64,000 nt of DNA. Origin: Bryoerythrophyllum caledonicum. Its lineage: Eukaryota > Streptophyta > Bryopsida > Pottiales > Pottiaceae. The notes beneath the pieces were generated by a model. It had not been told where the DNA came from and did not search any database. It was given only the letters and a program-made list of their open reading frames with translations. A program made the translations under genes and the position numbers. Shown piece by piece: positions 43,381 through 56,136 of the stretch. Where the stretch lies: assembly GCA_963971425.1 (NCBI GenBank), contig OZ020515.1:37276371-37340370 (forward strand). The letters run 5' to 3'. Within the stretch, counting starts at the first letter, position 1. Every line of letters begins with the position of its first letter.

Positions 43381-44640
43381 AAGTGAATAAAAATCTACCT
43401 ATCAACATCTCCCCATCCCCCCTTCAGAAACATAACCTGCTCTATCTTTTGGTTCTCACTCCATCTCTAATACTCGGCTTCCTCCTTGCTCCTTGCACAA
43501 TTAGCTACTTTAGCAACTCCAAGCTACCATTAGACCTCCAAAGGACAACGTCTATGTTTTTAAAGAATGAACTTCAAAATTATTGTTAATATTGACAACA
43601 TAGACATTTACAAATAATGAACTTATTCCAATTCTAAATGTAGGATTGAGTTATGTACTACGAGAAAAACATAGCAAATTTATGACATTATCTTTGACCT
43701 TACGGATTGGAAAATTATAGCCTTCGAGACAAAGCTCTATGGTCTTTTTCACCTTAATTGTACAAGGTCAACACTCTAAGTTGTTGTGATGAAATAGATT
43801 GTTTGCAATATACAACGTTGCAATTTTTCACTGTAAGGTACTCGTCTAATAAAACATTAGTATATTGACGGTGCTTAAAGTATTTAATACTTGTGTAACA
43901 ACAATGGGTAGTTTGGAAAGGTTTTTGGACAAGTAATAAATGCATTCTTTGAGTGAAATGTGCAATTCCTTATCAAAAGAGTGGTATTTGTCACACTTCT
44001 TTCCATAGTATAAAAAATATTTTTTAAGTAGGACCTACACATCATATCAAATTTGGAAGGAAATGAAGAATACTTATTTATGACATGTTTTATGTACAAA
44101 AATATATATTTGTAATGCTTCTATTGAAAAATCACACTTAAAATGTTTATAAAATATGCGTATTACATATGAAAATCATCCATCAAGAACTCAATAATTC
44201 ATGTAAAGAATGTTCAAGGTACATCACAATCAAATTATCCATGTGGCCATGATCTCTAATCTCTATACAACAAAATATTGTCTGTTTGGCGATCCTCGAC
44301 AGTTCTGTGCAAGAATCCATCGAATGACATTTGGATAGATGAATCTGTCTCCATGACATCTAAAGTAAAGAAAGGATATCTAGAGTAATCTATGCATACA
44401 TAAAATATACAATGGGTGTATAAAATTTAATGTTTTAAGAGGTATGTAATGAGAACATTTCATTTTTGCATTTACATATGTTTACTTATGCCATCAAGGA
44501 TGACAAAAGATAATAAAGTAGGAGATGGCATACTGGATCACACCTTCTCACCTTTAAGAAAAATCCAAATGTAAAATAACATCAAACAACATACCTTTTC
44601 TAAAAATAGAAATATAATGGTAGCACCAAGAACAAGTATG
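43381..44640. other. AT-rich intergenic DNA, no gene seen
   Basis: About 1.3 kb of strongly AT-rich DNA. Small frames (43383-43589 plus, 43754-44099 minus) have no recognisable features. Confidence 0.35.
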
Positions 44641-44649
44641 ATAATCCCT

Positions 44650-44985
44650 AGTAACCAATACAAACATATATTGGATAGCTATAAAATTGGAGTTTATCCA
44701 AGCTACTTTCATCTCACCCATTCAACTCCAAATGGATATTTGCGATTTGTCAAGATCCTTTACTTTTGGTTGATGCTGAAGGAGGATACCTATTGACACC
44801 CACCAGCTTAACATGGCAACACAACTCAAAAATTCATAATTAATTCACATTTCATCGAAAAAATATGAAATCATTTGGATTGGAATTTTTATTCTATTGG
44901 CTATCACGTGAAAAATGGATGTAACGTGTTCTTCTCCCTCTTTATATGCACATTTCTTAACTTGTTGGTTGCAAGGGGTTTACCT
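44650..44985 (+). repeat. Third copy of the 32429-32787 repeat family
   Basis: Aligns with 32429-32787 in the same orientation through blocks such as ATTCATAATTAATTCA, TCGAAAAAATATGAAATCA and TTCTATTGGCTATCAC, and ends GGGGTTTACCTTAA. It abuts the next element exactly at the TTAA 44985-44988, so one inserted beside or into the other. Confidence 0.55.
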
Positions 44986-44988
44986 TAA

Positions 44989-45897
44989 CCCCTTAGGGAT
45001 CGTGACAATTTTTCACCCAAAACACTTCAAAATTGTTGATTTTGGTGCAATGAGTAAGGAAGGAAACATAACCTTATATTTACAGTTTTGACCTTAGGAT
45101 CTCAATTAAGACTTACTAAGTAACATACTCACAAAAAATTCATACACTTTGAGCACACGAATTGAGAGATTATAGTGTTTGAAGTCAAGAAAATGGTTCA
45201 TTTTCTTCCTTGCGTTGAGTGAACCAACAGACTTTGACCTCACTTGGTATCAAATTTTTGTACTATATAAGGTCTTGATCCTTTATCATGTGTTAAGCAT
45301 GATGTTAATTCCCTATTCACCAATTTTTAGAGGTAGAGGAGGAGTATAGCACATTCAAAACAAGTGTGCAAGAAGTGGAGGTTCAAAAATTTCCATTTCA
45401 TGTTTTATTTTTCTCTAACTTAATATGTTTTAGAATGATAATCCAAACGGTCGATAAGAAGGTTCTCACCACATATTGTTGTTGAAAAACTAAAAAAATG
45501 AAAAATATGGAGATCCCTAGGGTTTATGTAGAAAAGATGAAGTTTTTTCCCCGCCTACCCAAAATGTGTAAAAATGTTTAACTTGGGATAAAATGTTATA
45601 TTACACTAAAGACATGAATTTTTTTTGACATTTTCAAAGAAGGTAATACTCCCTATAAGAATGAAAAATCTCAATGTCAATAGAAACTTCTAACAAAATT
45701 TTGGAGTTGCCCGGAGTCCTAACTTTGAGTGGTACTAGCTTTGAAACCACAAATCCAAAAATAATAATAAAAATACCTCCACAAAGCTCTTATCAAAGAC
45801 AATCCAATACACAAATTTCAAAAGATTATTTTCCAACTTTTAGGAACGTGCCCAAAATCAAAATCGTCCTCCGAAGGGACACTTTGTGCTTTAGGGG
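44989..45897. mobile_element. TTAA-flanked element, CCCC...GGGG ends, 909 bp
   Basis: Flanked by TTAA at 44985-44988 and 45898-45901. Ends CCCCTTAGG and, reversed, CCCCTAAAG. The interior aligns in direct orientation with about 62170-63000 over most of its length (for example CACTTCAAAATTGTT, AAGCATGATGTTA and GTGGAGGTTCAAAAAT), establishing a dispersed family. No coding frame. Confidence 0.6.
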
Positions 45898-45901
45898 TTA
45901 A

Positions 45902-46556
45902 AACACATCTTTTTAATAAAAAATAGCCGGATAAAAGTGGCATGAAGAGCAAATATGCTCTATTGATAATCGATGCCCATAAGGAGAGTTTATATCTCGT
46001 ACAGTAATAACTAGGAATTTAACACAAGCTAAAGATGCCTCCCTCCCTACTTCATTAATTTAACTAATGAAAATCATAAGTGTTAAAGTTGGAAAAATTG
46101 CAGAAATTACAGGGCTGTAAATAGGAGCAAGGGCGATAAAACGTTGCGTCGGGAGTAAAAATTGGCTGGGTAAAATACAATTTAAGGTTTAGGGTGATTG
46201 TTATGGATGAATACTAGCAAGACCAATGAAAAGACTGGATGAATATTGGCTGAAATGGATGAAATGTTATTCATTATTGAGATCAAATTTGAAAATAATA
46301 ACACTATATGTATTATGATTTTTCTGCTCTCTGGTCCTCCATCATGATCGTGGTCACTCCTCGAAACCCTAATGTTGTCCCGCACGAGGCACTGCTACCT
46401 ACTTTGCCTTCCGAATCCACCCACCACGCTTCCGCCATCGCTCGCGTCCCGTCAGCTTCCGCGGAGCTCACTTCACGTCTATGCCGTTCCGGGGACAACC
46501 TGCTTCTCTGCAAGTAGTACCTCGACTCACACCCTCATAGTGGCGGATCCTACGCC
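45902..46556 (+). promoter_or_regulatory. Upstream region of the NIPA-like gene
   Basis: AT-rich until about 46300, then mixed sequence with CCCTAA at 46372. Overlapping plus and minus frames at 46308-46517 have no domain. Probably promoter and leader of the gene starting at 46557. Confidence 0.4.
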
Positions 46557-49370
46557 ATGTGGGAGGCTGTCATCCTCACGGTTGCAGCCGCAGCCGGAAA
46601 CAATGTCGGCAAGGTGCTGCAGAAGGAAGGCACCAAGGGCCTGCCTCAGCTGTCCCTGGATCGCAAGGTACGTTTTCAATCTGCAGGGTTTTAGGGTTAA
46701 GGGGGAGAGAAGGAAAAGATGAATTGAACAATAAGAGAACATGTGCTGCAGCTTCTCATGGGCAGGGTTGTTGGACATCTAGCTGCTCATGATGTGGGTT
46801 AACATGAAGAATGCTAGGTTTTCCCATGTGATTTGGGTTTTTCCACTGAGCACATGTAACTTACTCTTTAGCAAGCTTGTTGTGGATCCAGGTTTTACAA
46901 AAGTATGGTGGCAGCCGAACGTGGATAACCGGTGTCGCAATAGATGTTGGAGGGGCGCTTCTGATGCTGAAGGCCGTCTCTCAGGCTCCTGTGAGTGAGT
47001 GTTTTGTTTTGACGATTATTCTCATACAGTGTTTGCAGGTAGAGAAATTACAGTTGATGTTGTGCGTTAGAGAGAACGCAGCTGGTATTGTTAGATTATG
47101 CCTAATGATTTGTTTCTTGTTGATGTAGGTATCTGTAATTCAGCCAGTGTCAGGCTGTGGCCTTGCAGTGCTCGCTGTGTTCTCCCATTTCTACTTGCAT
47201 GAAGTGATGCATGGACTGGATTGGGTCGGGGTCATTATGGCCAGTTTGGGAACCGTAGGTATGTTTTTTTCTCACCACTGGAAAGTCGATTGTTGTGTTG
47301 TTTTGTTTTGTGAAGTGCTAAGATGTGATTTTTGAATCATCTTCATACTTTTTACTGCTGATCGATCCTACCTTTTTTGTTCATTACATGCTCTTACATA
47401 TCACTGTAATATGAAGACGTTTCTTTCTGATTTCAGTCGATTGGTAGTTCTTCGTTCCGTTTCTTTGTGAGTTTGACATTATTTAATATCCTCAAAGCTC
47501 GATGAACGATGAACAGAGCCGAGGCTTTGACCATATGCATCTGTGAAGTGCATATTCATTGTAGGTGTAATATGGAGTGTAGCTTTGTCATGTGGTTGAT
47601 GTGCGACATTGGAACCATCAGTGATTGGAGCATTGGCGGAGGAGCAAAAGGATACAAAGATCTCCTTGGGCAGATCATTGCTGTTTCTTTTCTGGCTGGC
47701 ATTGTTTTTTGTACGTGTCTCCTCCTTTTCTCTAGAGTGCTGTCACTTGTACGCTATGGTTACGTCCAATGAACATGTGGTCTAAGTCAAGTATTCCGTA
47801 CTCTGATTGAATTTCATATAAAGTTCAACTATCTAGAAGCTTGAAAGTTGTCCGTCTTGCAGTTAGCTTGGTTGGATTTGGAGTTTTTAAACGAGTGGTT
47901 GGTTTGAGAGTGACAGGGGATTATTGATTGCTTGGCAAGATCAAGGAAAAAACGACATCAGAAGCATGATGAAGGAGATATTCAAATGGTATGCAACGTT
48001 GCATTCCGAATCTAGCTTCTTTTTCATGAATTACATGTCAGTGATCTGTCTGATCTTCCATCAGTCTCTTTTTTGATGTAAGTGTTAAACTAGAGTTTGT
48101 TGTAAGACCCTTATATGTTGGTAATAATATGGCTCAAAGAGGCTATGTTGAGAATTTTTTTGAAGTCTGCTACTGAGCTTACTAACTTCGGAGAGCACTG
48201 ACAAAATTGGGCACTTGGGGTGCAGAGGGATATTGATGTGATGGAGGAACTCGCTGCTGGCCTTGAGGCAGGAGCGTGCTTTGGGTGAGATATTACGTTA
48301 TCTCTAATTATTTGCTTTCTCCAAATCAAGCAGTTGAAAGTATTCATCATGAGCATAGGATATCTGCTCTACCTAGAAACATTGGAATGTGTGGACTAGT
48401 TAAATATCCTGCTCGAGAAACCAATATTCTAAGCACTTTAGATGGGGTTTGGTTGTGGCAGGATGTCCGCATCCGTGTGTAAAGTTGGTTTCATGCTTGC
48501 AGAACGCGGTATGTCCCAGTGGTTTGTGCCCGCTGGTATTGCTGTAGGTATATGCTGCAGTAGCAGTGGCTTCTTCTGTCAGGTACTTTGCTTTTCTCTG
48601 AAGATTCCCTAGCGTTTTGGTCTACTTTTTACCTCTCTTCTACCCGTTCTCATTTTCTGTGCTCTATTATATCAGTCAGCGGAGGCAATCAGTTGATAAT
48701 AGTTCACATTCTGTTCGGTCTGCCCATTGATTTTGAAAGTATGCTTAGAATATTTGACAACTAGTAGGCATTATCTCAGGGCGTGTGCAGAGATGGTGCA
48801 CGTCTGAGTTGGAGATAAAAGGAGCCCCTAATCTTTCTGCTTGTGATTTGAGCATGATTTTCTAGCAACAGGTTACCATTGAACACAATCAAGTGCCATG
48901 TAGTGGTTACTGAAACTCGGGTGTGTTGAAAAACAGACGAGGGGTTTGAAGAATGGGAGAGCAGTAGTGGTCTCCACATGTGCCGCTGTTGCTTCAATCA
49001 TGACCGGTGTCCTGGTTGGTTTGTGTGCACTGGGCGAATCTCTGCCTGCTTCAACCAGCGGCCGATTGATGCTGCTTTTCGCATGGTGAGCCTCCAACTC
49101 TCACACCTCATTTTTCTTCATCAGATGTATTATCTTGCCTCTCCTTAACCAGTTTTGACATTTGGCACCTGCAGGGCGTTAATCGTGTCGGGCATAATCG
49201 TGCTTCTGCTGTCAGAGAAAATAGCTCTCATGCTACCACGATCACTACGCCGCGTCTTGAAGCCAAAGGCTGCCCCACAGAAGCCCTACATCCGAACTTC
49301 AACTGGCTCGTCCTCTCGCCGAGACGTCGGAACCAGCGGACCACTCCACGTGAAAGTATCATCTTCGTAG
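46557..49370 (+). CDS. NIPA-like magnesium transporter (DUF803)
   Basis: Nine exons close in phase: 46557-46667, 46892-46990, 47129-47258, 47622-47710, 47917-47988, 48226-48284, 48462-48582, 48937-49085 and 49175-49370, giving 341 residues. It starts [22 protein letters not shown], the first helix of the NIPA/DUF803 family, and continues with [37 protein letters not shown], a charged cytosolic loop ([13 protein letters not shown]), [38 protein letters not shown] and [18 protein letters not shown]. About nine membrane helices are expected. Relatives move Mg2+ and related divalent cations across plasma or endosomal membranes; plant members resemble Arabidopsis NIPA8/NIPA9. Compared with typical members the basic Pro/Ser tail after the last helix is long. 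Transport activity is inferred from family. Confidence 0.93.
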
Positions 49371-49948
49371 CATAGATAGATAGGAGCTCACCATCCCATT
49401 TGTAGATTCAGGCCTTCCCATCATTCTTCGCATCAAGTAAAGTGCCTTCATGCACATACAGAAAAATCGCTGCATCAGACAATGTGCTCATGTCCTCAAA
49501 CCCTCCTGATGCAAGTCTCATGAAATGTCTTTATCTCCTTGGTAATAAAAATCGACAACCAATTTTTCTGAATATGTGATGCCTGATCTTCACTTAGCCC
49601 ATGTTTGCATGAAATCTGTCCCTAATGATGTCTGCTCTTCCAATAACATCAGATCCGAATTAAGGCCCAGATTAATCGCTTCAAACTCAGTTAGGACTAG
49701 ACTATTTTAAGGTTAAGTTTTTTCCGAAGTATATGCAGAGTGTCGGAGCTGATTGTGAGTACTCACGGTGCTCACTTTGATGGGCAGTTTGTTAGAATAA
49801 TAAAATAGGTAGTGAATGAGAGTTTTGGTGTTGGTTGATGGGAGGGAGGGAGTGATGTGATGGTGCATTGGAGTTCCAGCGCAAACCCTTGTTGAGGGGA
49901 GAGTGTTTGTGACGAGTTGGGTGTGATTTTGCAGTAGTTTGGGTTGCA
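49371..49948 (+). other. Intergenic DNA between NIPA-like gene and COG7
   Basis: About 580 bp containing the 3' UTR of the upstream gene and the promoter of COG7, both on the plus strand. No separate gene seen. Confidence 0.45.
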
Positions 49949-52900
49949 ATGATGCTGGATCTGGCGTCGTTCGGGGACGACAAGTTCCAGGCCAAGTCGT
50001 GGGTGAACGCGGCGTGCAAGGCGCGGCACCCTGATGACTCGCTTGACAAGTACCTGGGCGACCTGGAGATGAAGCTGCAGCTCATGGCGGAGAACATCGC
50101 CGCGTCGCTGGAGGAGCAGAGCGCGCAGGCGCTGCTGCGCGTGCCGCGCGCGTCGCGCGACGTCTTCCGCGTGCGTGACGACGCGCTCTCGCTCCGATCC
50201 ACCGTCTCCGCCGTCCTGCACAAGCTCCAGCAGGTGGGTTTTGCTCTCCTCCTCCTCCTTCCTTTTCTTAGGTTTAGGTTGTTGCTGAAATTGGGTTTTT
50301 GGGTGCAGGCGGAGGGCACCTCGGCCGAGTCTGTGGCAGCTCTTGCGCGCGTAGATGCCGTGAAACAACGGATGGAATCCGCACACGAGACACTCCAGGT
50401 GAATTTTTCCTTTCAAAACTTTTCTTCCAGAATTATGGATTTCCAATTCAGATCCTGCCAAGGCGATGTGTAAACCATAATGTTGTGAAGGACTGGCTAA
50501 CCGCATTGTCTACCGCTTTAAATCTGAGTTCAAATTGCATATTTTGAACTCTTGTTGTTACGCTTCTTCTTTCAACTATGTCTGTCATCAGTAACACATG
50601 GTTGTGCACACTAGAGTCTGGCATGAAGATTTTGAGCAACATACCGATGTTGATGCTCTTAGGTTTCTAGATCGTGATTGACGATTTCAGACACTGGTTC
50701 CGTGCAGGATGCTGCAGGGTTGGCGAAGCTGAGCGCCAGCGTTGAGGATGTTTTTGCCAGTGGGAACCTCCCACAGGCCGCGGAGACTTTGGCTCAAATG
50801 CGCCGCTGTTTGGCAGTCGTTGGAGAAGTAAGCCTGTCTAAAATATTGCATCATTGCCCAGCACTTTGGCTTATGTTCGAACCTGGACTGGCACTTGCTA
50901 AACAGTCATTGCTTTAACCGTGTAACAGTTCAAATTTGTAGCACGCGAACCAAAATGAGATTCGGAGTCGGTATTTGTTGAGATGACAGGATAGTATCAT
51001 ATGTGACAATGTTGTAACGTGGTGACCATGTAGGTGCCAGAGTTTGCCAATGTGAAGCGGCAGTTGGAGGGACTCGAGGATCGGTTAGAGGGCATGGTGC
51101 AGCCACGGCTTGCGGATGCGCTTACTCAAAGAAAGGTTGCTGGTCTTCGACCCTTGCATGTGAATACTATGTTGGATAGCTCAACCTTGTGCACAGTAGT
51201 GTCACCGTGCTGCACAAATTGAACGAATCTTATTTGTTTCCCAGGTATTTCGATCATGGGAGTGAGTAGTCGCTAAGTAAACCCCACGTTTGATGTGTTC
51301 TATTCAGGTGGAGAGTACTCAAGGGCTTCGGGACATCCTCATTACTGTGGGTCGATATAAGTCACTTGAGCAGCACTACACGCGTGTGAGAATGCGTCCC
51401 TTGAAGCGCTTGTGGGAAGATTTCGAGGCTGCAAAAGCAGGCATACCTCTTGCCAAGCCGGCAGCTACAGACAACGTCATGGCAGGTGACCGAAGGCCTG
51501 CAACCATGTCGTCCTCGGGTAATGGCTTAACAACATCGTTCGCGGAGTGGTTGCCACATTACTACGATGAAGTCCTTCTTGTGCTTGAGCAAGAACTAAA
51601 GTGGTAAATACAACTCTGGTGGCCTTGTAGTGGCGTTTCTGCAAACAGTTTATTGTATGTGTGAGGAATGTTGGCTCTTGTTTTGGTATGTCAGTGACGT
51701 TTTTCTATTTCACTCGCCCTCATATTACCTGTTCGATGTTTGCATCTTGCACTCATGTGGAATACTATGCTGAACAGGTGCATGGTAGCATTTCCGGAAG
51801 ACTACCAGCTGTTGGTACCGAGGTTATTGATCGAGATTATGAATTCAATCTCTGCCAGCTTTGTTGCTCGTATTGACACCTTCACATCAGAGGCCACTGC
51901 AGCATCCAGAGCGTTGAGTGGAGGTACTATTCTAGCGAATGGACCCAATTGTAAAAGATTTGTCTTCTCGCATTAGAAACTCATCGTATGAATTAGATCT
52001 TTGGATGCACCTTGTTTGATTCATTCATCCTATCAAGGTCGCCTGTGTTTCTTTCCATACATACTCTCTCTGTCTCATAATTACGCACCCATTTGACTCC
52101 TGACATCTAGACGTGGTGAGTCAAATGGATGCTCAATTCTGGGACGGAGGGAGAGTATGTTGTTATTTGAGATGTACATCTTTGTTGTTTTTCAGCTTCT
52201 TGTCACTTTCTTTACTCTGGCATGAAAGATTATGGTGCTCGAATAATTGTCTCGCTCTTGGTGGATCAGCTCAAGTGCCAGGCAGTGAGATCTCTGGAGA
52301 AGTGAACGGTCGAGTCTCAACTCTGGGTTTACTCATCGGACTACACAGCGTGTCAGAATCTTTTTCAAAGAATGTGTTGCACTTGCTTTCTGCATTCGAC
52401 GTGGCTGAACTGGCAAGGGTACTCCAAGCAATTTACCAACCGTTTGAGGGATATAAGCAGAGGTAATATTTTCAATGAATTATCTGAGCTGAGGTTATGT
52501 TCTAAAATCTGTCGTTAATATGAGACAGATAATAATTCGAGTTGAGTAATTTTTTCACCTGATGTGATGTGACGTGATATTCCAGATATGGCGAGCTTGA
52601 GCGTGTCCAACTTTTGGGTGAGGTTTCGGCATTAGAATTGCGTGGAGCCGTTTCACGGGGCTTTGGTCAACGTGGAGTGGAGCTCAGTGAAACAGTGCGC
52701 AGGATGGAAGCATCAATCCCTGAGATAACCATCGCACTGGAGGCGGCAGTGGAGCGGTGTATCAGCTTCACTGGAGGGGTCGAAGCGGAGTCTTTACTGC
52801 GCACTCTTGACGAAGTCATTCTTCATTACCTGGCTAGCTTGTTGGATATTCTCAAGTCATTGCGTTCCATCTGCGGAGTTGATCGGATTTTGGACTTCCT

Positions 52901-54557
52901 CGGGTCAAGTGACCTATCAAATCTGAAGAAGGACGCAGGACTCCTGGATGGAACTGTCAAGAAAGAAGGGGGTGCCGCAGCGTCAGATGTTGTGCCTGAA
53001 GAGGAGGAGTGGTCAATCGTGCAAGGGGCACTCCAGCTTCTTACAGTTGCTGAAGGCCTCAGTAGCCGGTCAGCTGTGTTTGAGGCCTCTCTCCGGGCAA
53101 CTCTGTCTCGTCTGAGCACCAGTTTGCAGCCCTCTCGTGTGTTAACCAGCTCTCTCCCTTTCACAGTTTCTGAGAATGAGGAATCGGATGACGCTTTTGC
53201 TGGGCCGATGGGTCTTGATATTGCTATTTTACGCTTATTCAGTGCTCCTGAGAAGGCAAGACGGCTGGCAGGCTTGTTGGAACAGGTACTAGTGCTTTTC
53301 CAAGCTTTCTTTCTGTGTAGCTTATGAAGTAATTCTGCCAACTTTATGTGTGAGCTACTGACATCTCCTGTTATGATAGCAGGTGAAGGACCCACAGTTT
53401 CATGCATTGCCCCATACATCACAAAGGGTAGCCGCATTCACAGAGGCAGTGAACGAACTTGTCTATGAGGTTCTCATGTCGAAAGTGCGGACGAAACTCT
53501 CTGATTTGGCGCGGGAGACGGTATGGAACGAGCAGGAAAAAGAGAATCTATTCAACCTACCGAGCTTCAGCGCTTATGCATCCGAGTACGTCACCAGCAT
53601 CGGAGAGTACTTGTTAACGCTTCCTCAGCAGTTGCTCCCATTAGCAGGGAGCGGAAGTCCCGAAGGCGTAGACGAGGGTTCCGACGATGCACAATATTTT
53701 GCAACAGAGTGGATGTTCAAGGTAACGTCGGCTCATTTTTTGCCCGTTAACACCTCCTCAAATATTTCCATTTTGGCTTCATGACTCAATGGGCTTCTTG
53801 GCTAGGTGTTTAGCACTAGAGATACCGTTAAAGTCCAACAATGTCTATGCTTTTTCCCTCTTATTTTCTCAGCTTTCCTCCTCTAAATAGTAATTAAAAA
53901 TGGAAGAGCACAGTGGTCGCACTATATTAGACGTGGTGATTCATCCCAAGGCAAACTAGCTTTGTCTTGAGTTGAAAAACCACCAAACTCTTACACCTCT
54001 CAATGAAGAGATCACCAAATTCTTCCACTATGTAGAGAGGCAAAACTCATAGTACTAAGAAGAACAAAAGGATAAAATTCACAATATTTTGATGGAATTT
54101 AAGGATAACTCTATCATCTAGATTATGTTCCAATAAAATTCATCTGGGTCGTTAGGATATGAGAGGGGCTAACTGGAAATTTCTATTCAGGCGTGCTTTC
54201 ATCAACAGGATTCAATAATGGCTTGATCCGGCAGCTGTTATGGCTCTCTTGCATTTTAACGATTGATCTATGTGCAAACAGGTTGCGGAAGGAGCGATAG
54301 CTGCTTACATAGAGCAAATCAGAGGAATTCAAGCGCTGAGTGAGCGAGGTGCACAGCAACTCTCTGCTGACATTGAGTATCTGAGCAACGTGCTCTCCGC
54401 GCTTTCTATGGCCACTCCACCAGTCCTCCACACTTTCCAGGTGTGTGTGTCGGCCCCTCGCAACAAGCTTGCTGAGCTTGCAGAGCAGGATGGGATTGAC
54501 AATGCAACTTTCCGGCTGGTTTGCAAGATGCGGCAAGTCAAATTAGAATCAGCGTAG
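49949..54557 (+). CDS. COG7: Conserved oligomeric Golgi complex subunit 7
   Basis: Ten exons close in phase: 49949-50233, 50309-50398, 50708-50827, 51034-51135, 51308-51603, 51778-51923, 52270-52462, 52586-53285, 53383-53721 and 54282-54557, giving 848 residues, close to plant COG7. Diagnostic stretches include FQAKSWVNAACKARHPDD, LEMKLQLMAENIAASLEEQ, LLRVPRASRDVFRVRDDA, ARVDAVKQRMESAHETLQ, VEDVFASGNLPQAAETL and FAEWLPHYYDEVLLVLEQE. COG7 belongs to lobe B of the eight-subunit COG tether that captures retrograde vesicles at the Golgi; the N-terminus is coiled-coil, the remainder alpha-helical rods. Two consecutive ATGs start the frame (49949 and 49952). Intron 6 carries a Stowaway-like foldback element at 52064-52155. 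Intact, presumably essential. Confidence 0.95.
52064..52155. mobile_element. Stowaway-like MITE in COG7 intron 6
   Basis: 92 bp flanked by TA on both sides. The ends are CTCTCTCTGTCTCATAATT and, reversed, CTCTCCCTCCGTCCCAGAATT, the CTCCCTCCGTCCCA signature of plant Stowaway (Tc1/mariner) MITEs. Almost the whole element is one imperfect palindrome folding on CATTTGACTC...GAGTCAAATG. It is far from either splice site. Confidence 0.75.
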
Positions 54558-55341
54558 TGTAGCTTTCGGATTGATTGAACAATGTTACATAAATTCACAT
54601 CGAATGTCGCATTCCTTTCTTGTGTTATATTGGATCACCGACCTCGCTTTTTGACTGTCTGGAGGGTGTCCCCTATTTTGATGCTGACAAATGCACCTCA
54701 GGTTGTGGGACTTTTGAAGTGGATACTCGCCGAGTGCATTGTTTAGCTTTGCTCAACACCTTGTCCACTGCCTTGGGATTGAAATGGCCTCCCACATATG
54801 GATTGGCTTCAGCTTTGCCTTTTTGCTAATTCACCTGAAAGTAGGAAAGTTTCCAGCCCGTCACGAAGTCAGCATACCCTTAGCAATTGAACAAAAAACA
54901 CAGTATGCAGTATTGAATACGATTATACATCAATCTGTACATACAGATTCTTCACGTAGTCTCTGACAAGAAGTTTGATCTACGTATGTTGTTTCACTCA
55001 TCCATCGCAAGATGCAACTACAATAATTTATCAAAAAGCTGATATTAATAAACCAGGTTGTTCACCAAAGACTACTGTTTTATAAACCGACAGAATTACT
55101 CAATCAACAAAAAGGGTATCTATCTTCTCGGGATTTTGGATTGGCTTCAGGCCTGTAACAATCTCCAGGAGAATCGCACTTGACTGTCAACTGACCTGTT
55201 CTGAGATACCTGCCCAATCAATGTTGTCACTAGCAGACATGGATTATTGATGGTCATCTAGTCTTGGAAAATATCTGAGATGGTCATTCTTCGCCACAAT
55301 AGGCCTTTCATGCTCGTTACAAACCATTTATCGTGACAAGA
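54558..55341. other. COG7 3' region and intergenic DNA
   Basis: About 780 bp without a convincing gene. It should contain the COG7 3' UTR. Confidence 0.4.
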
Positions 55342-55489
55342 TTACAGACCTGAAGTTGCAACCGCATTAACAACCAGAAACGACGACAATAGACGATTGA
55401 ATGGTAATGACCAAGAGAGTGTCAGGCATCGGTACAATGTACAAATTGATGGCATATCATCGACATGGAAGTGGTAGAAAACGTACTCT

Positions 55490-55641
55490 TGGTCGGAACC
55501 CACCTTGGAGATACCAAAATCACCGACCTTGGTAGTCAGGATTATTCTCCTGGTTACCAGGATGTTCTCGCTTTTCATATCCCTGTGAAACATCTTAGGA
55601 TTACAACCAGTGTGCAAGTACTCATGCCTTGATACAAACAT
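55490..55641 (-). pseudogene. Receptor-like kinase fragment (catalytic loop to DFG)
   Basis: Minus-strand translation contains EYLHTGCNPKMFHRDMKSE, then NILVT and KVGDFGISKVG: kinase subdomains VIb and VII with the HRD and DFG signatures and the plant RLK-type EYLHTGC...HRD spacing. HRDMKSEN in place of the usual HRD(I/V)K..N is a small deviation. No other kinase exons were found around it, and it lies between the 3' ends of COG7 and the SPX-EXS gene. Most likely a relic or captured exon. Confidence 0.6.
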
Positions 55642-56136
55642 AGGTTTTACCTATGTTTACATAGATTTACTGAAACAATCATATGATTTATACAATGTTG
55701 AAGGTTGAAGGGGAGTTTTCTGACCTACATTGAAACTTATGAATGTTCAAAGTTTCAGAAAAAACAATAGTATGTCTTGCTATATATAGAAAAGGGTGTA
55801 CTGTAGTTTGCAACTCCCCCGTGAGAATCTTCAAATTATAGCAGTCTTCATCTTCTGTGATGGGTACTACGAAGCTAGAAAAAGTATGGTCACATGTTAA
55901 ATGTAGAGGATAGTACTGGTCTCCGCGCTCAAACAACATGCGCCAGAAACTCGTCACTTGTCCTCCAGATGTATACAAAGCATGACCTAATTTGGACCTA
56001 CCTATTCAAGGGCTTTCAAATGTGGGCTTTCACTTTACCCCACAATAGCTAACTAGGCCCAAGTAATCAGAGGACATTGTGGCATGCACTTTGTGCAGGA
56101 CCACACTGGAGGCTAGAATTGTGGGAGTAGTCACCT
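55642..56136 (-). other. Intergenic DNA with an unassigned minus frame
   Basis: A 96-codon minus frame (55978-55688) has no recognised domain. The part next to 56136 should be the 3' UTR of the SPX-EXS gene. Confidence 0.35.
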
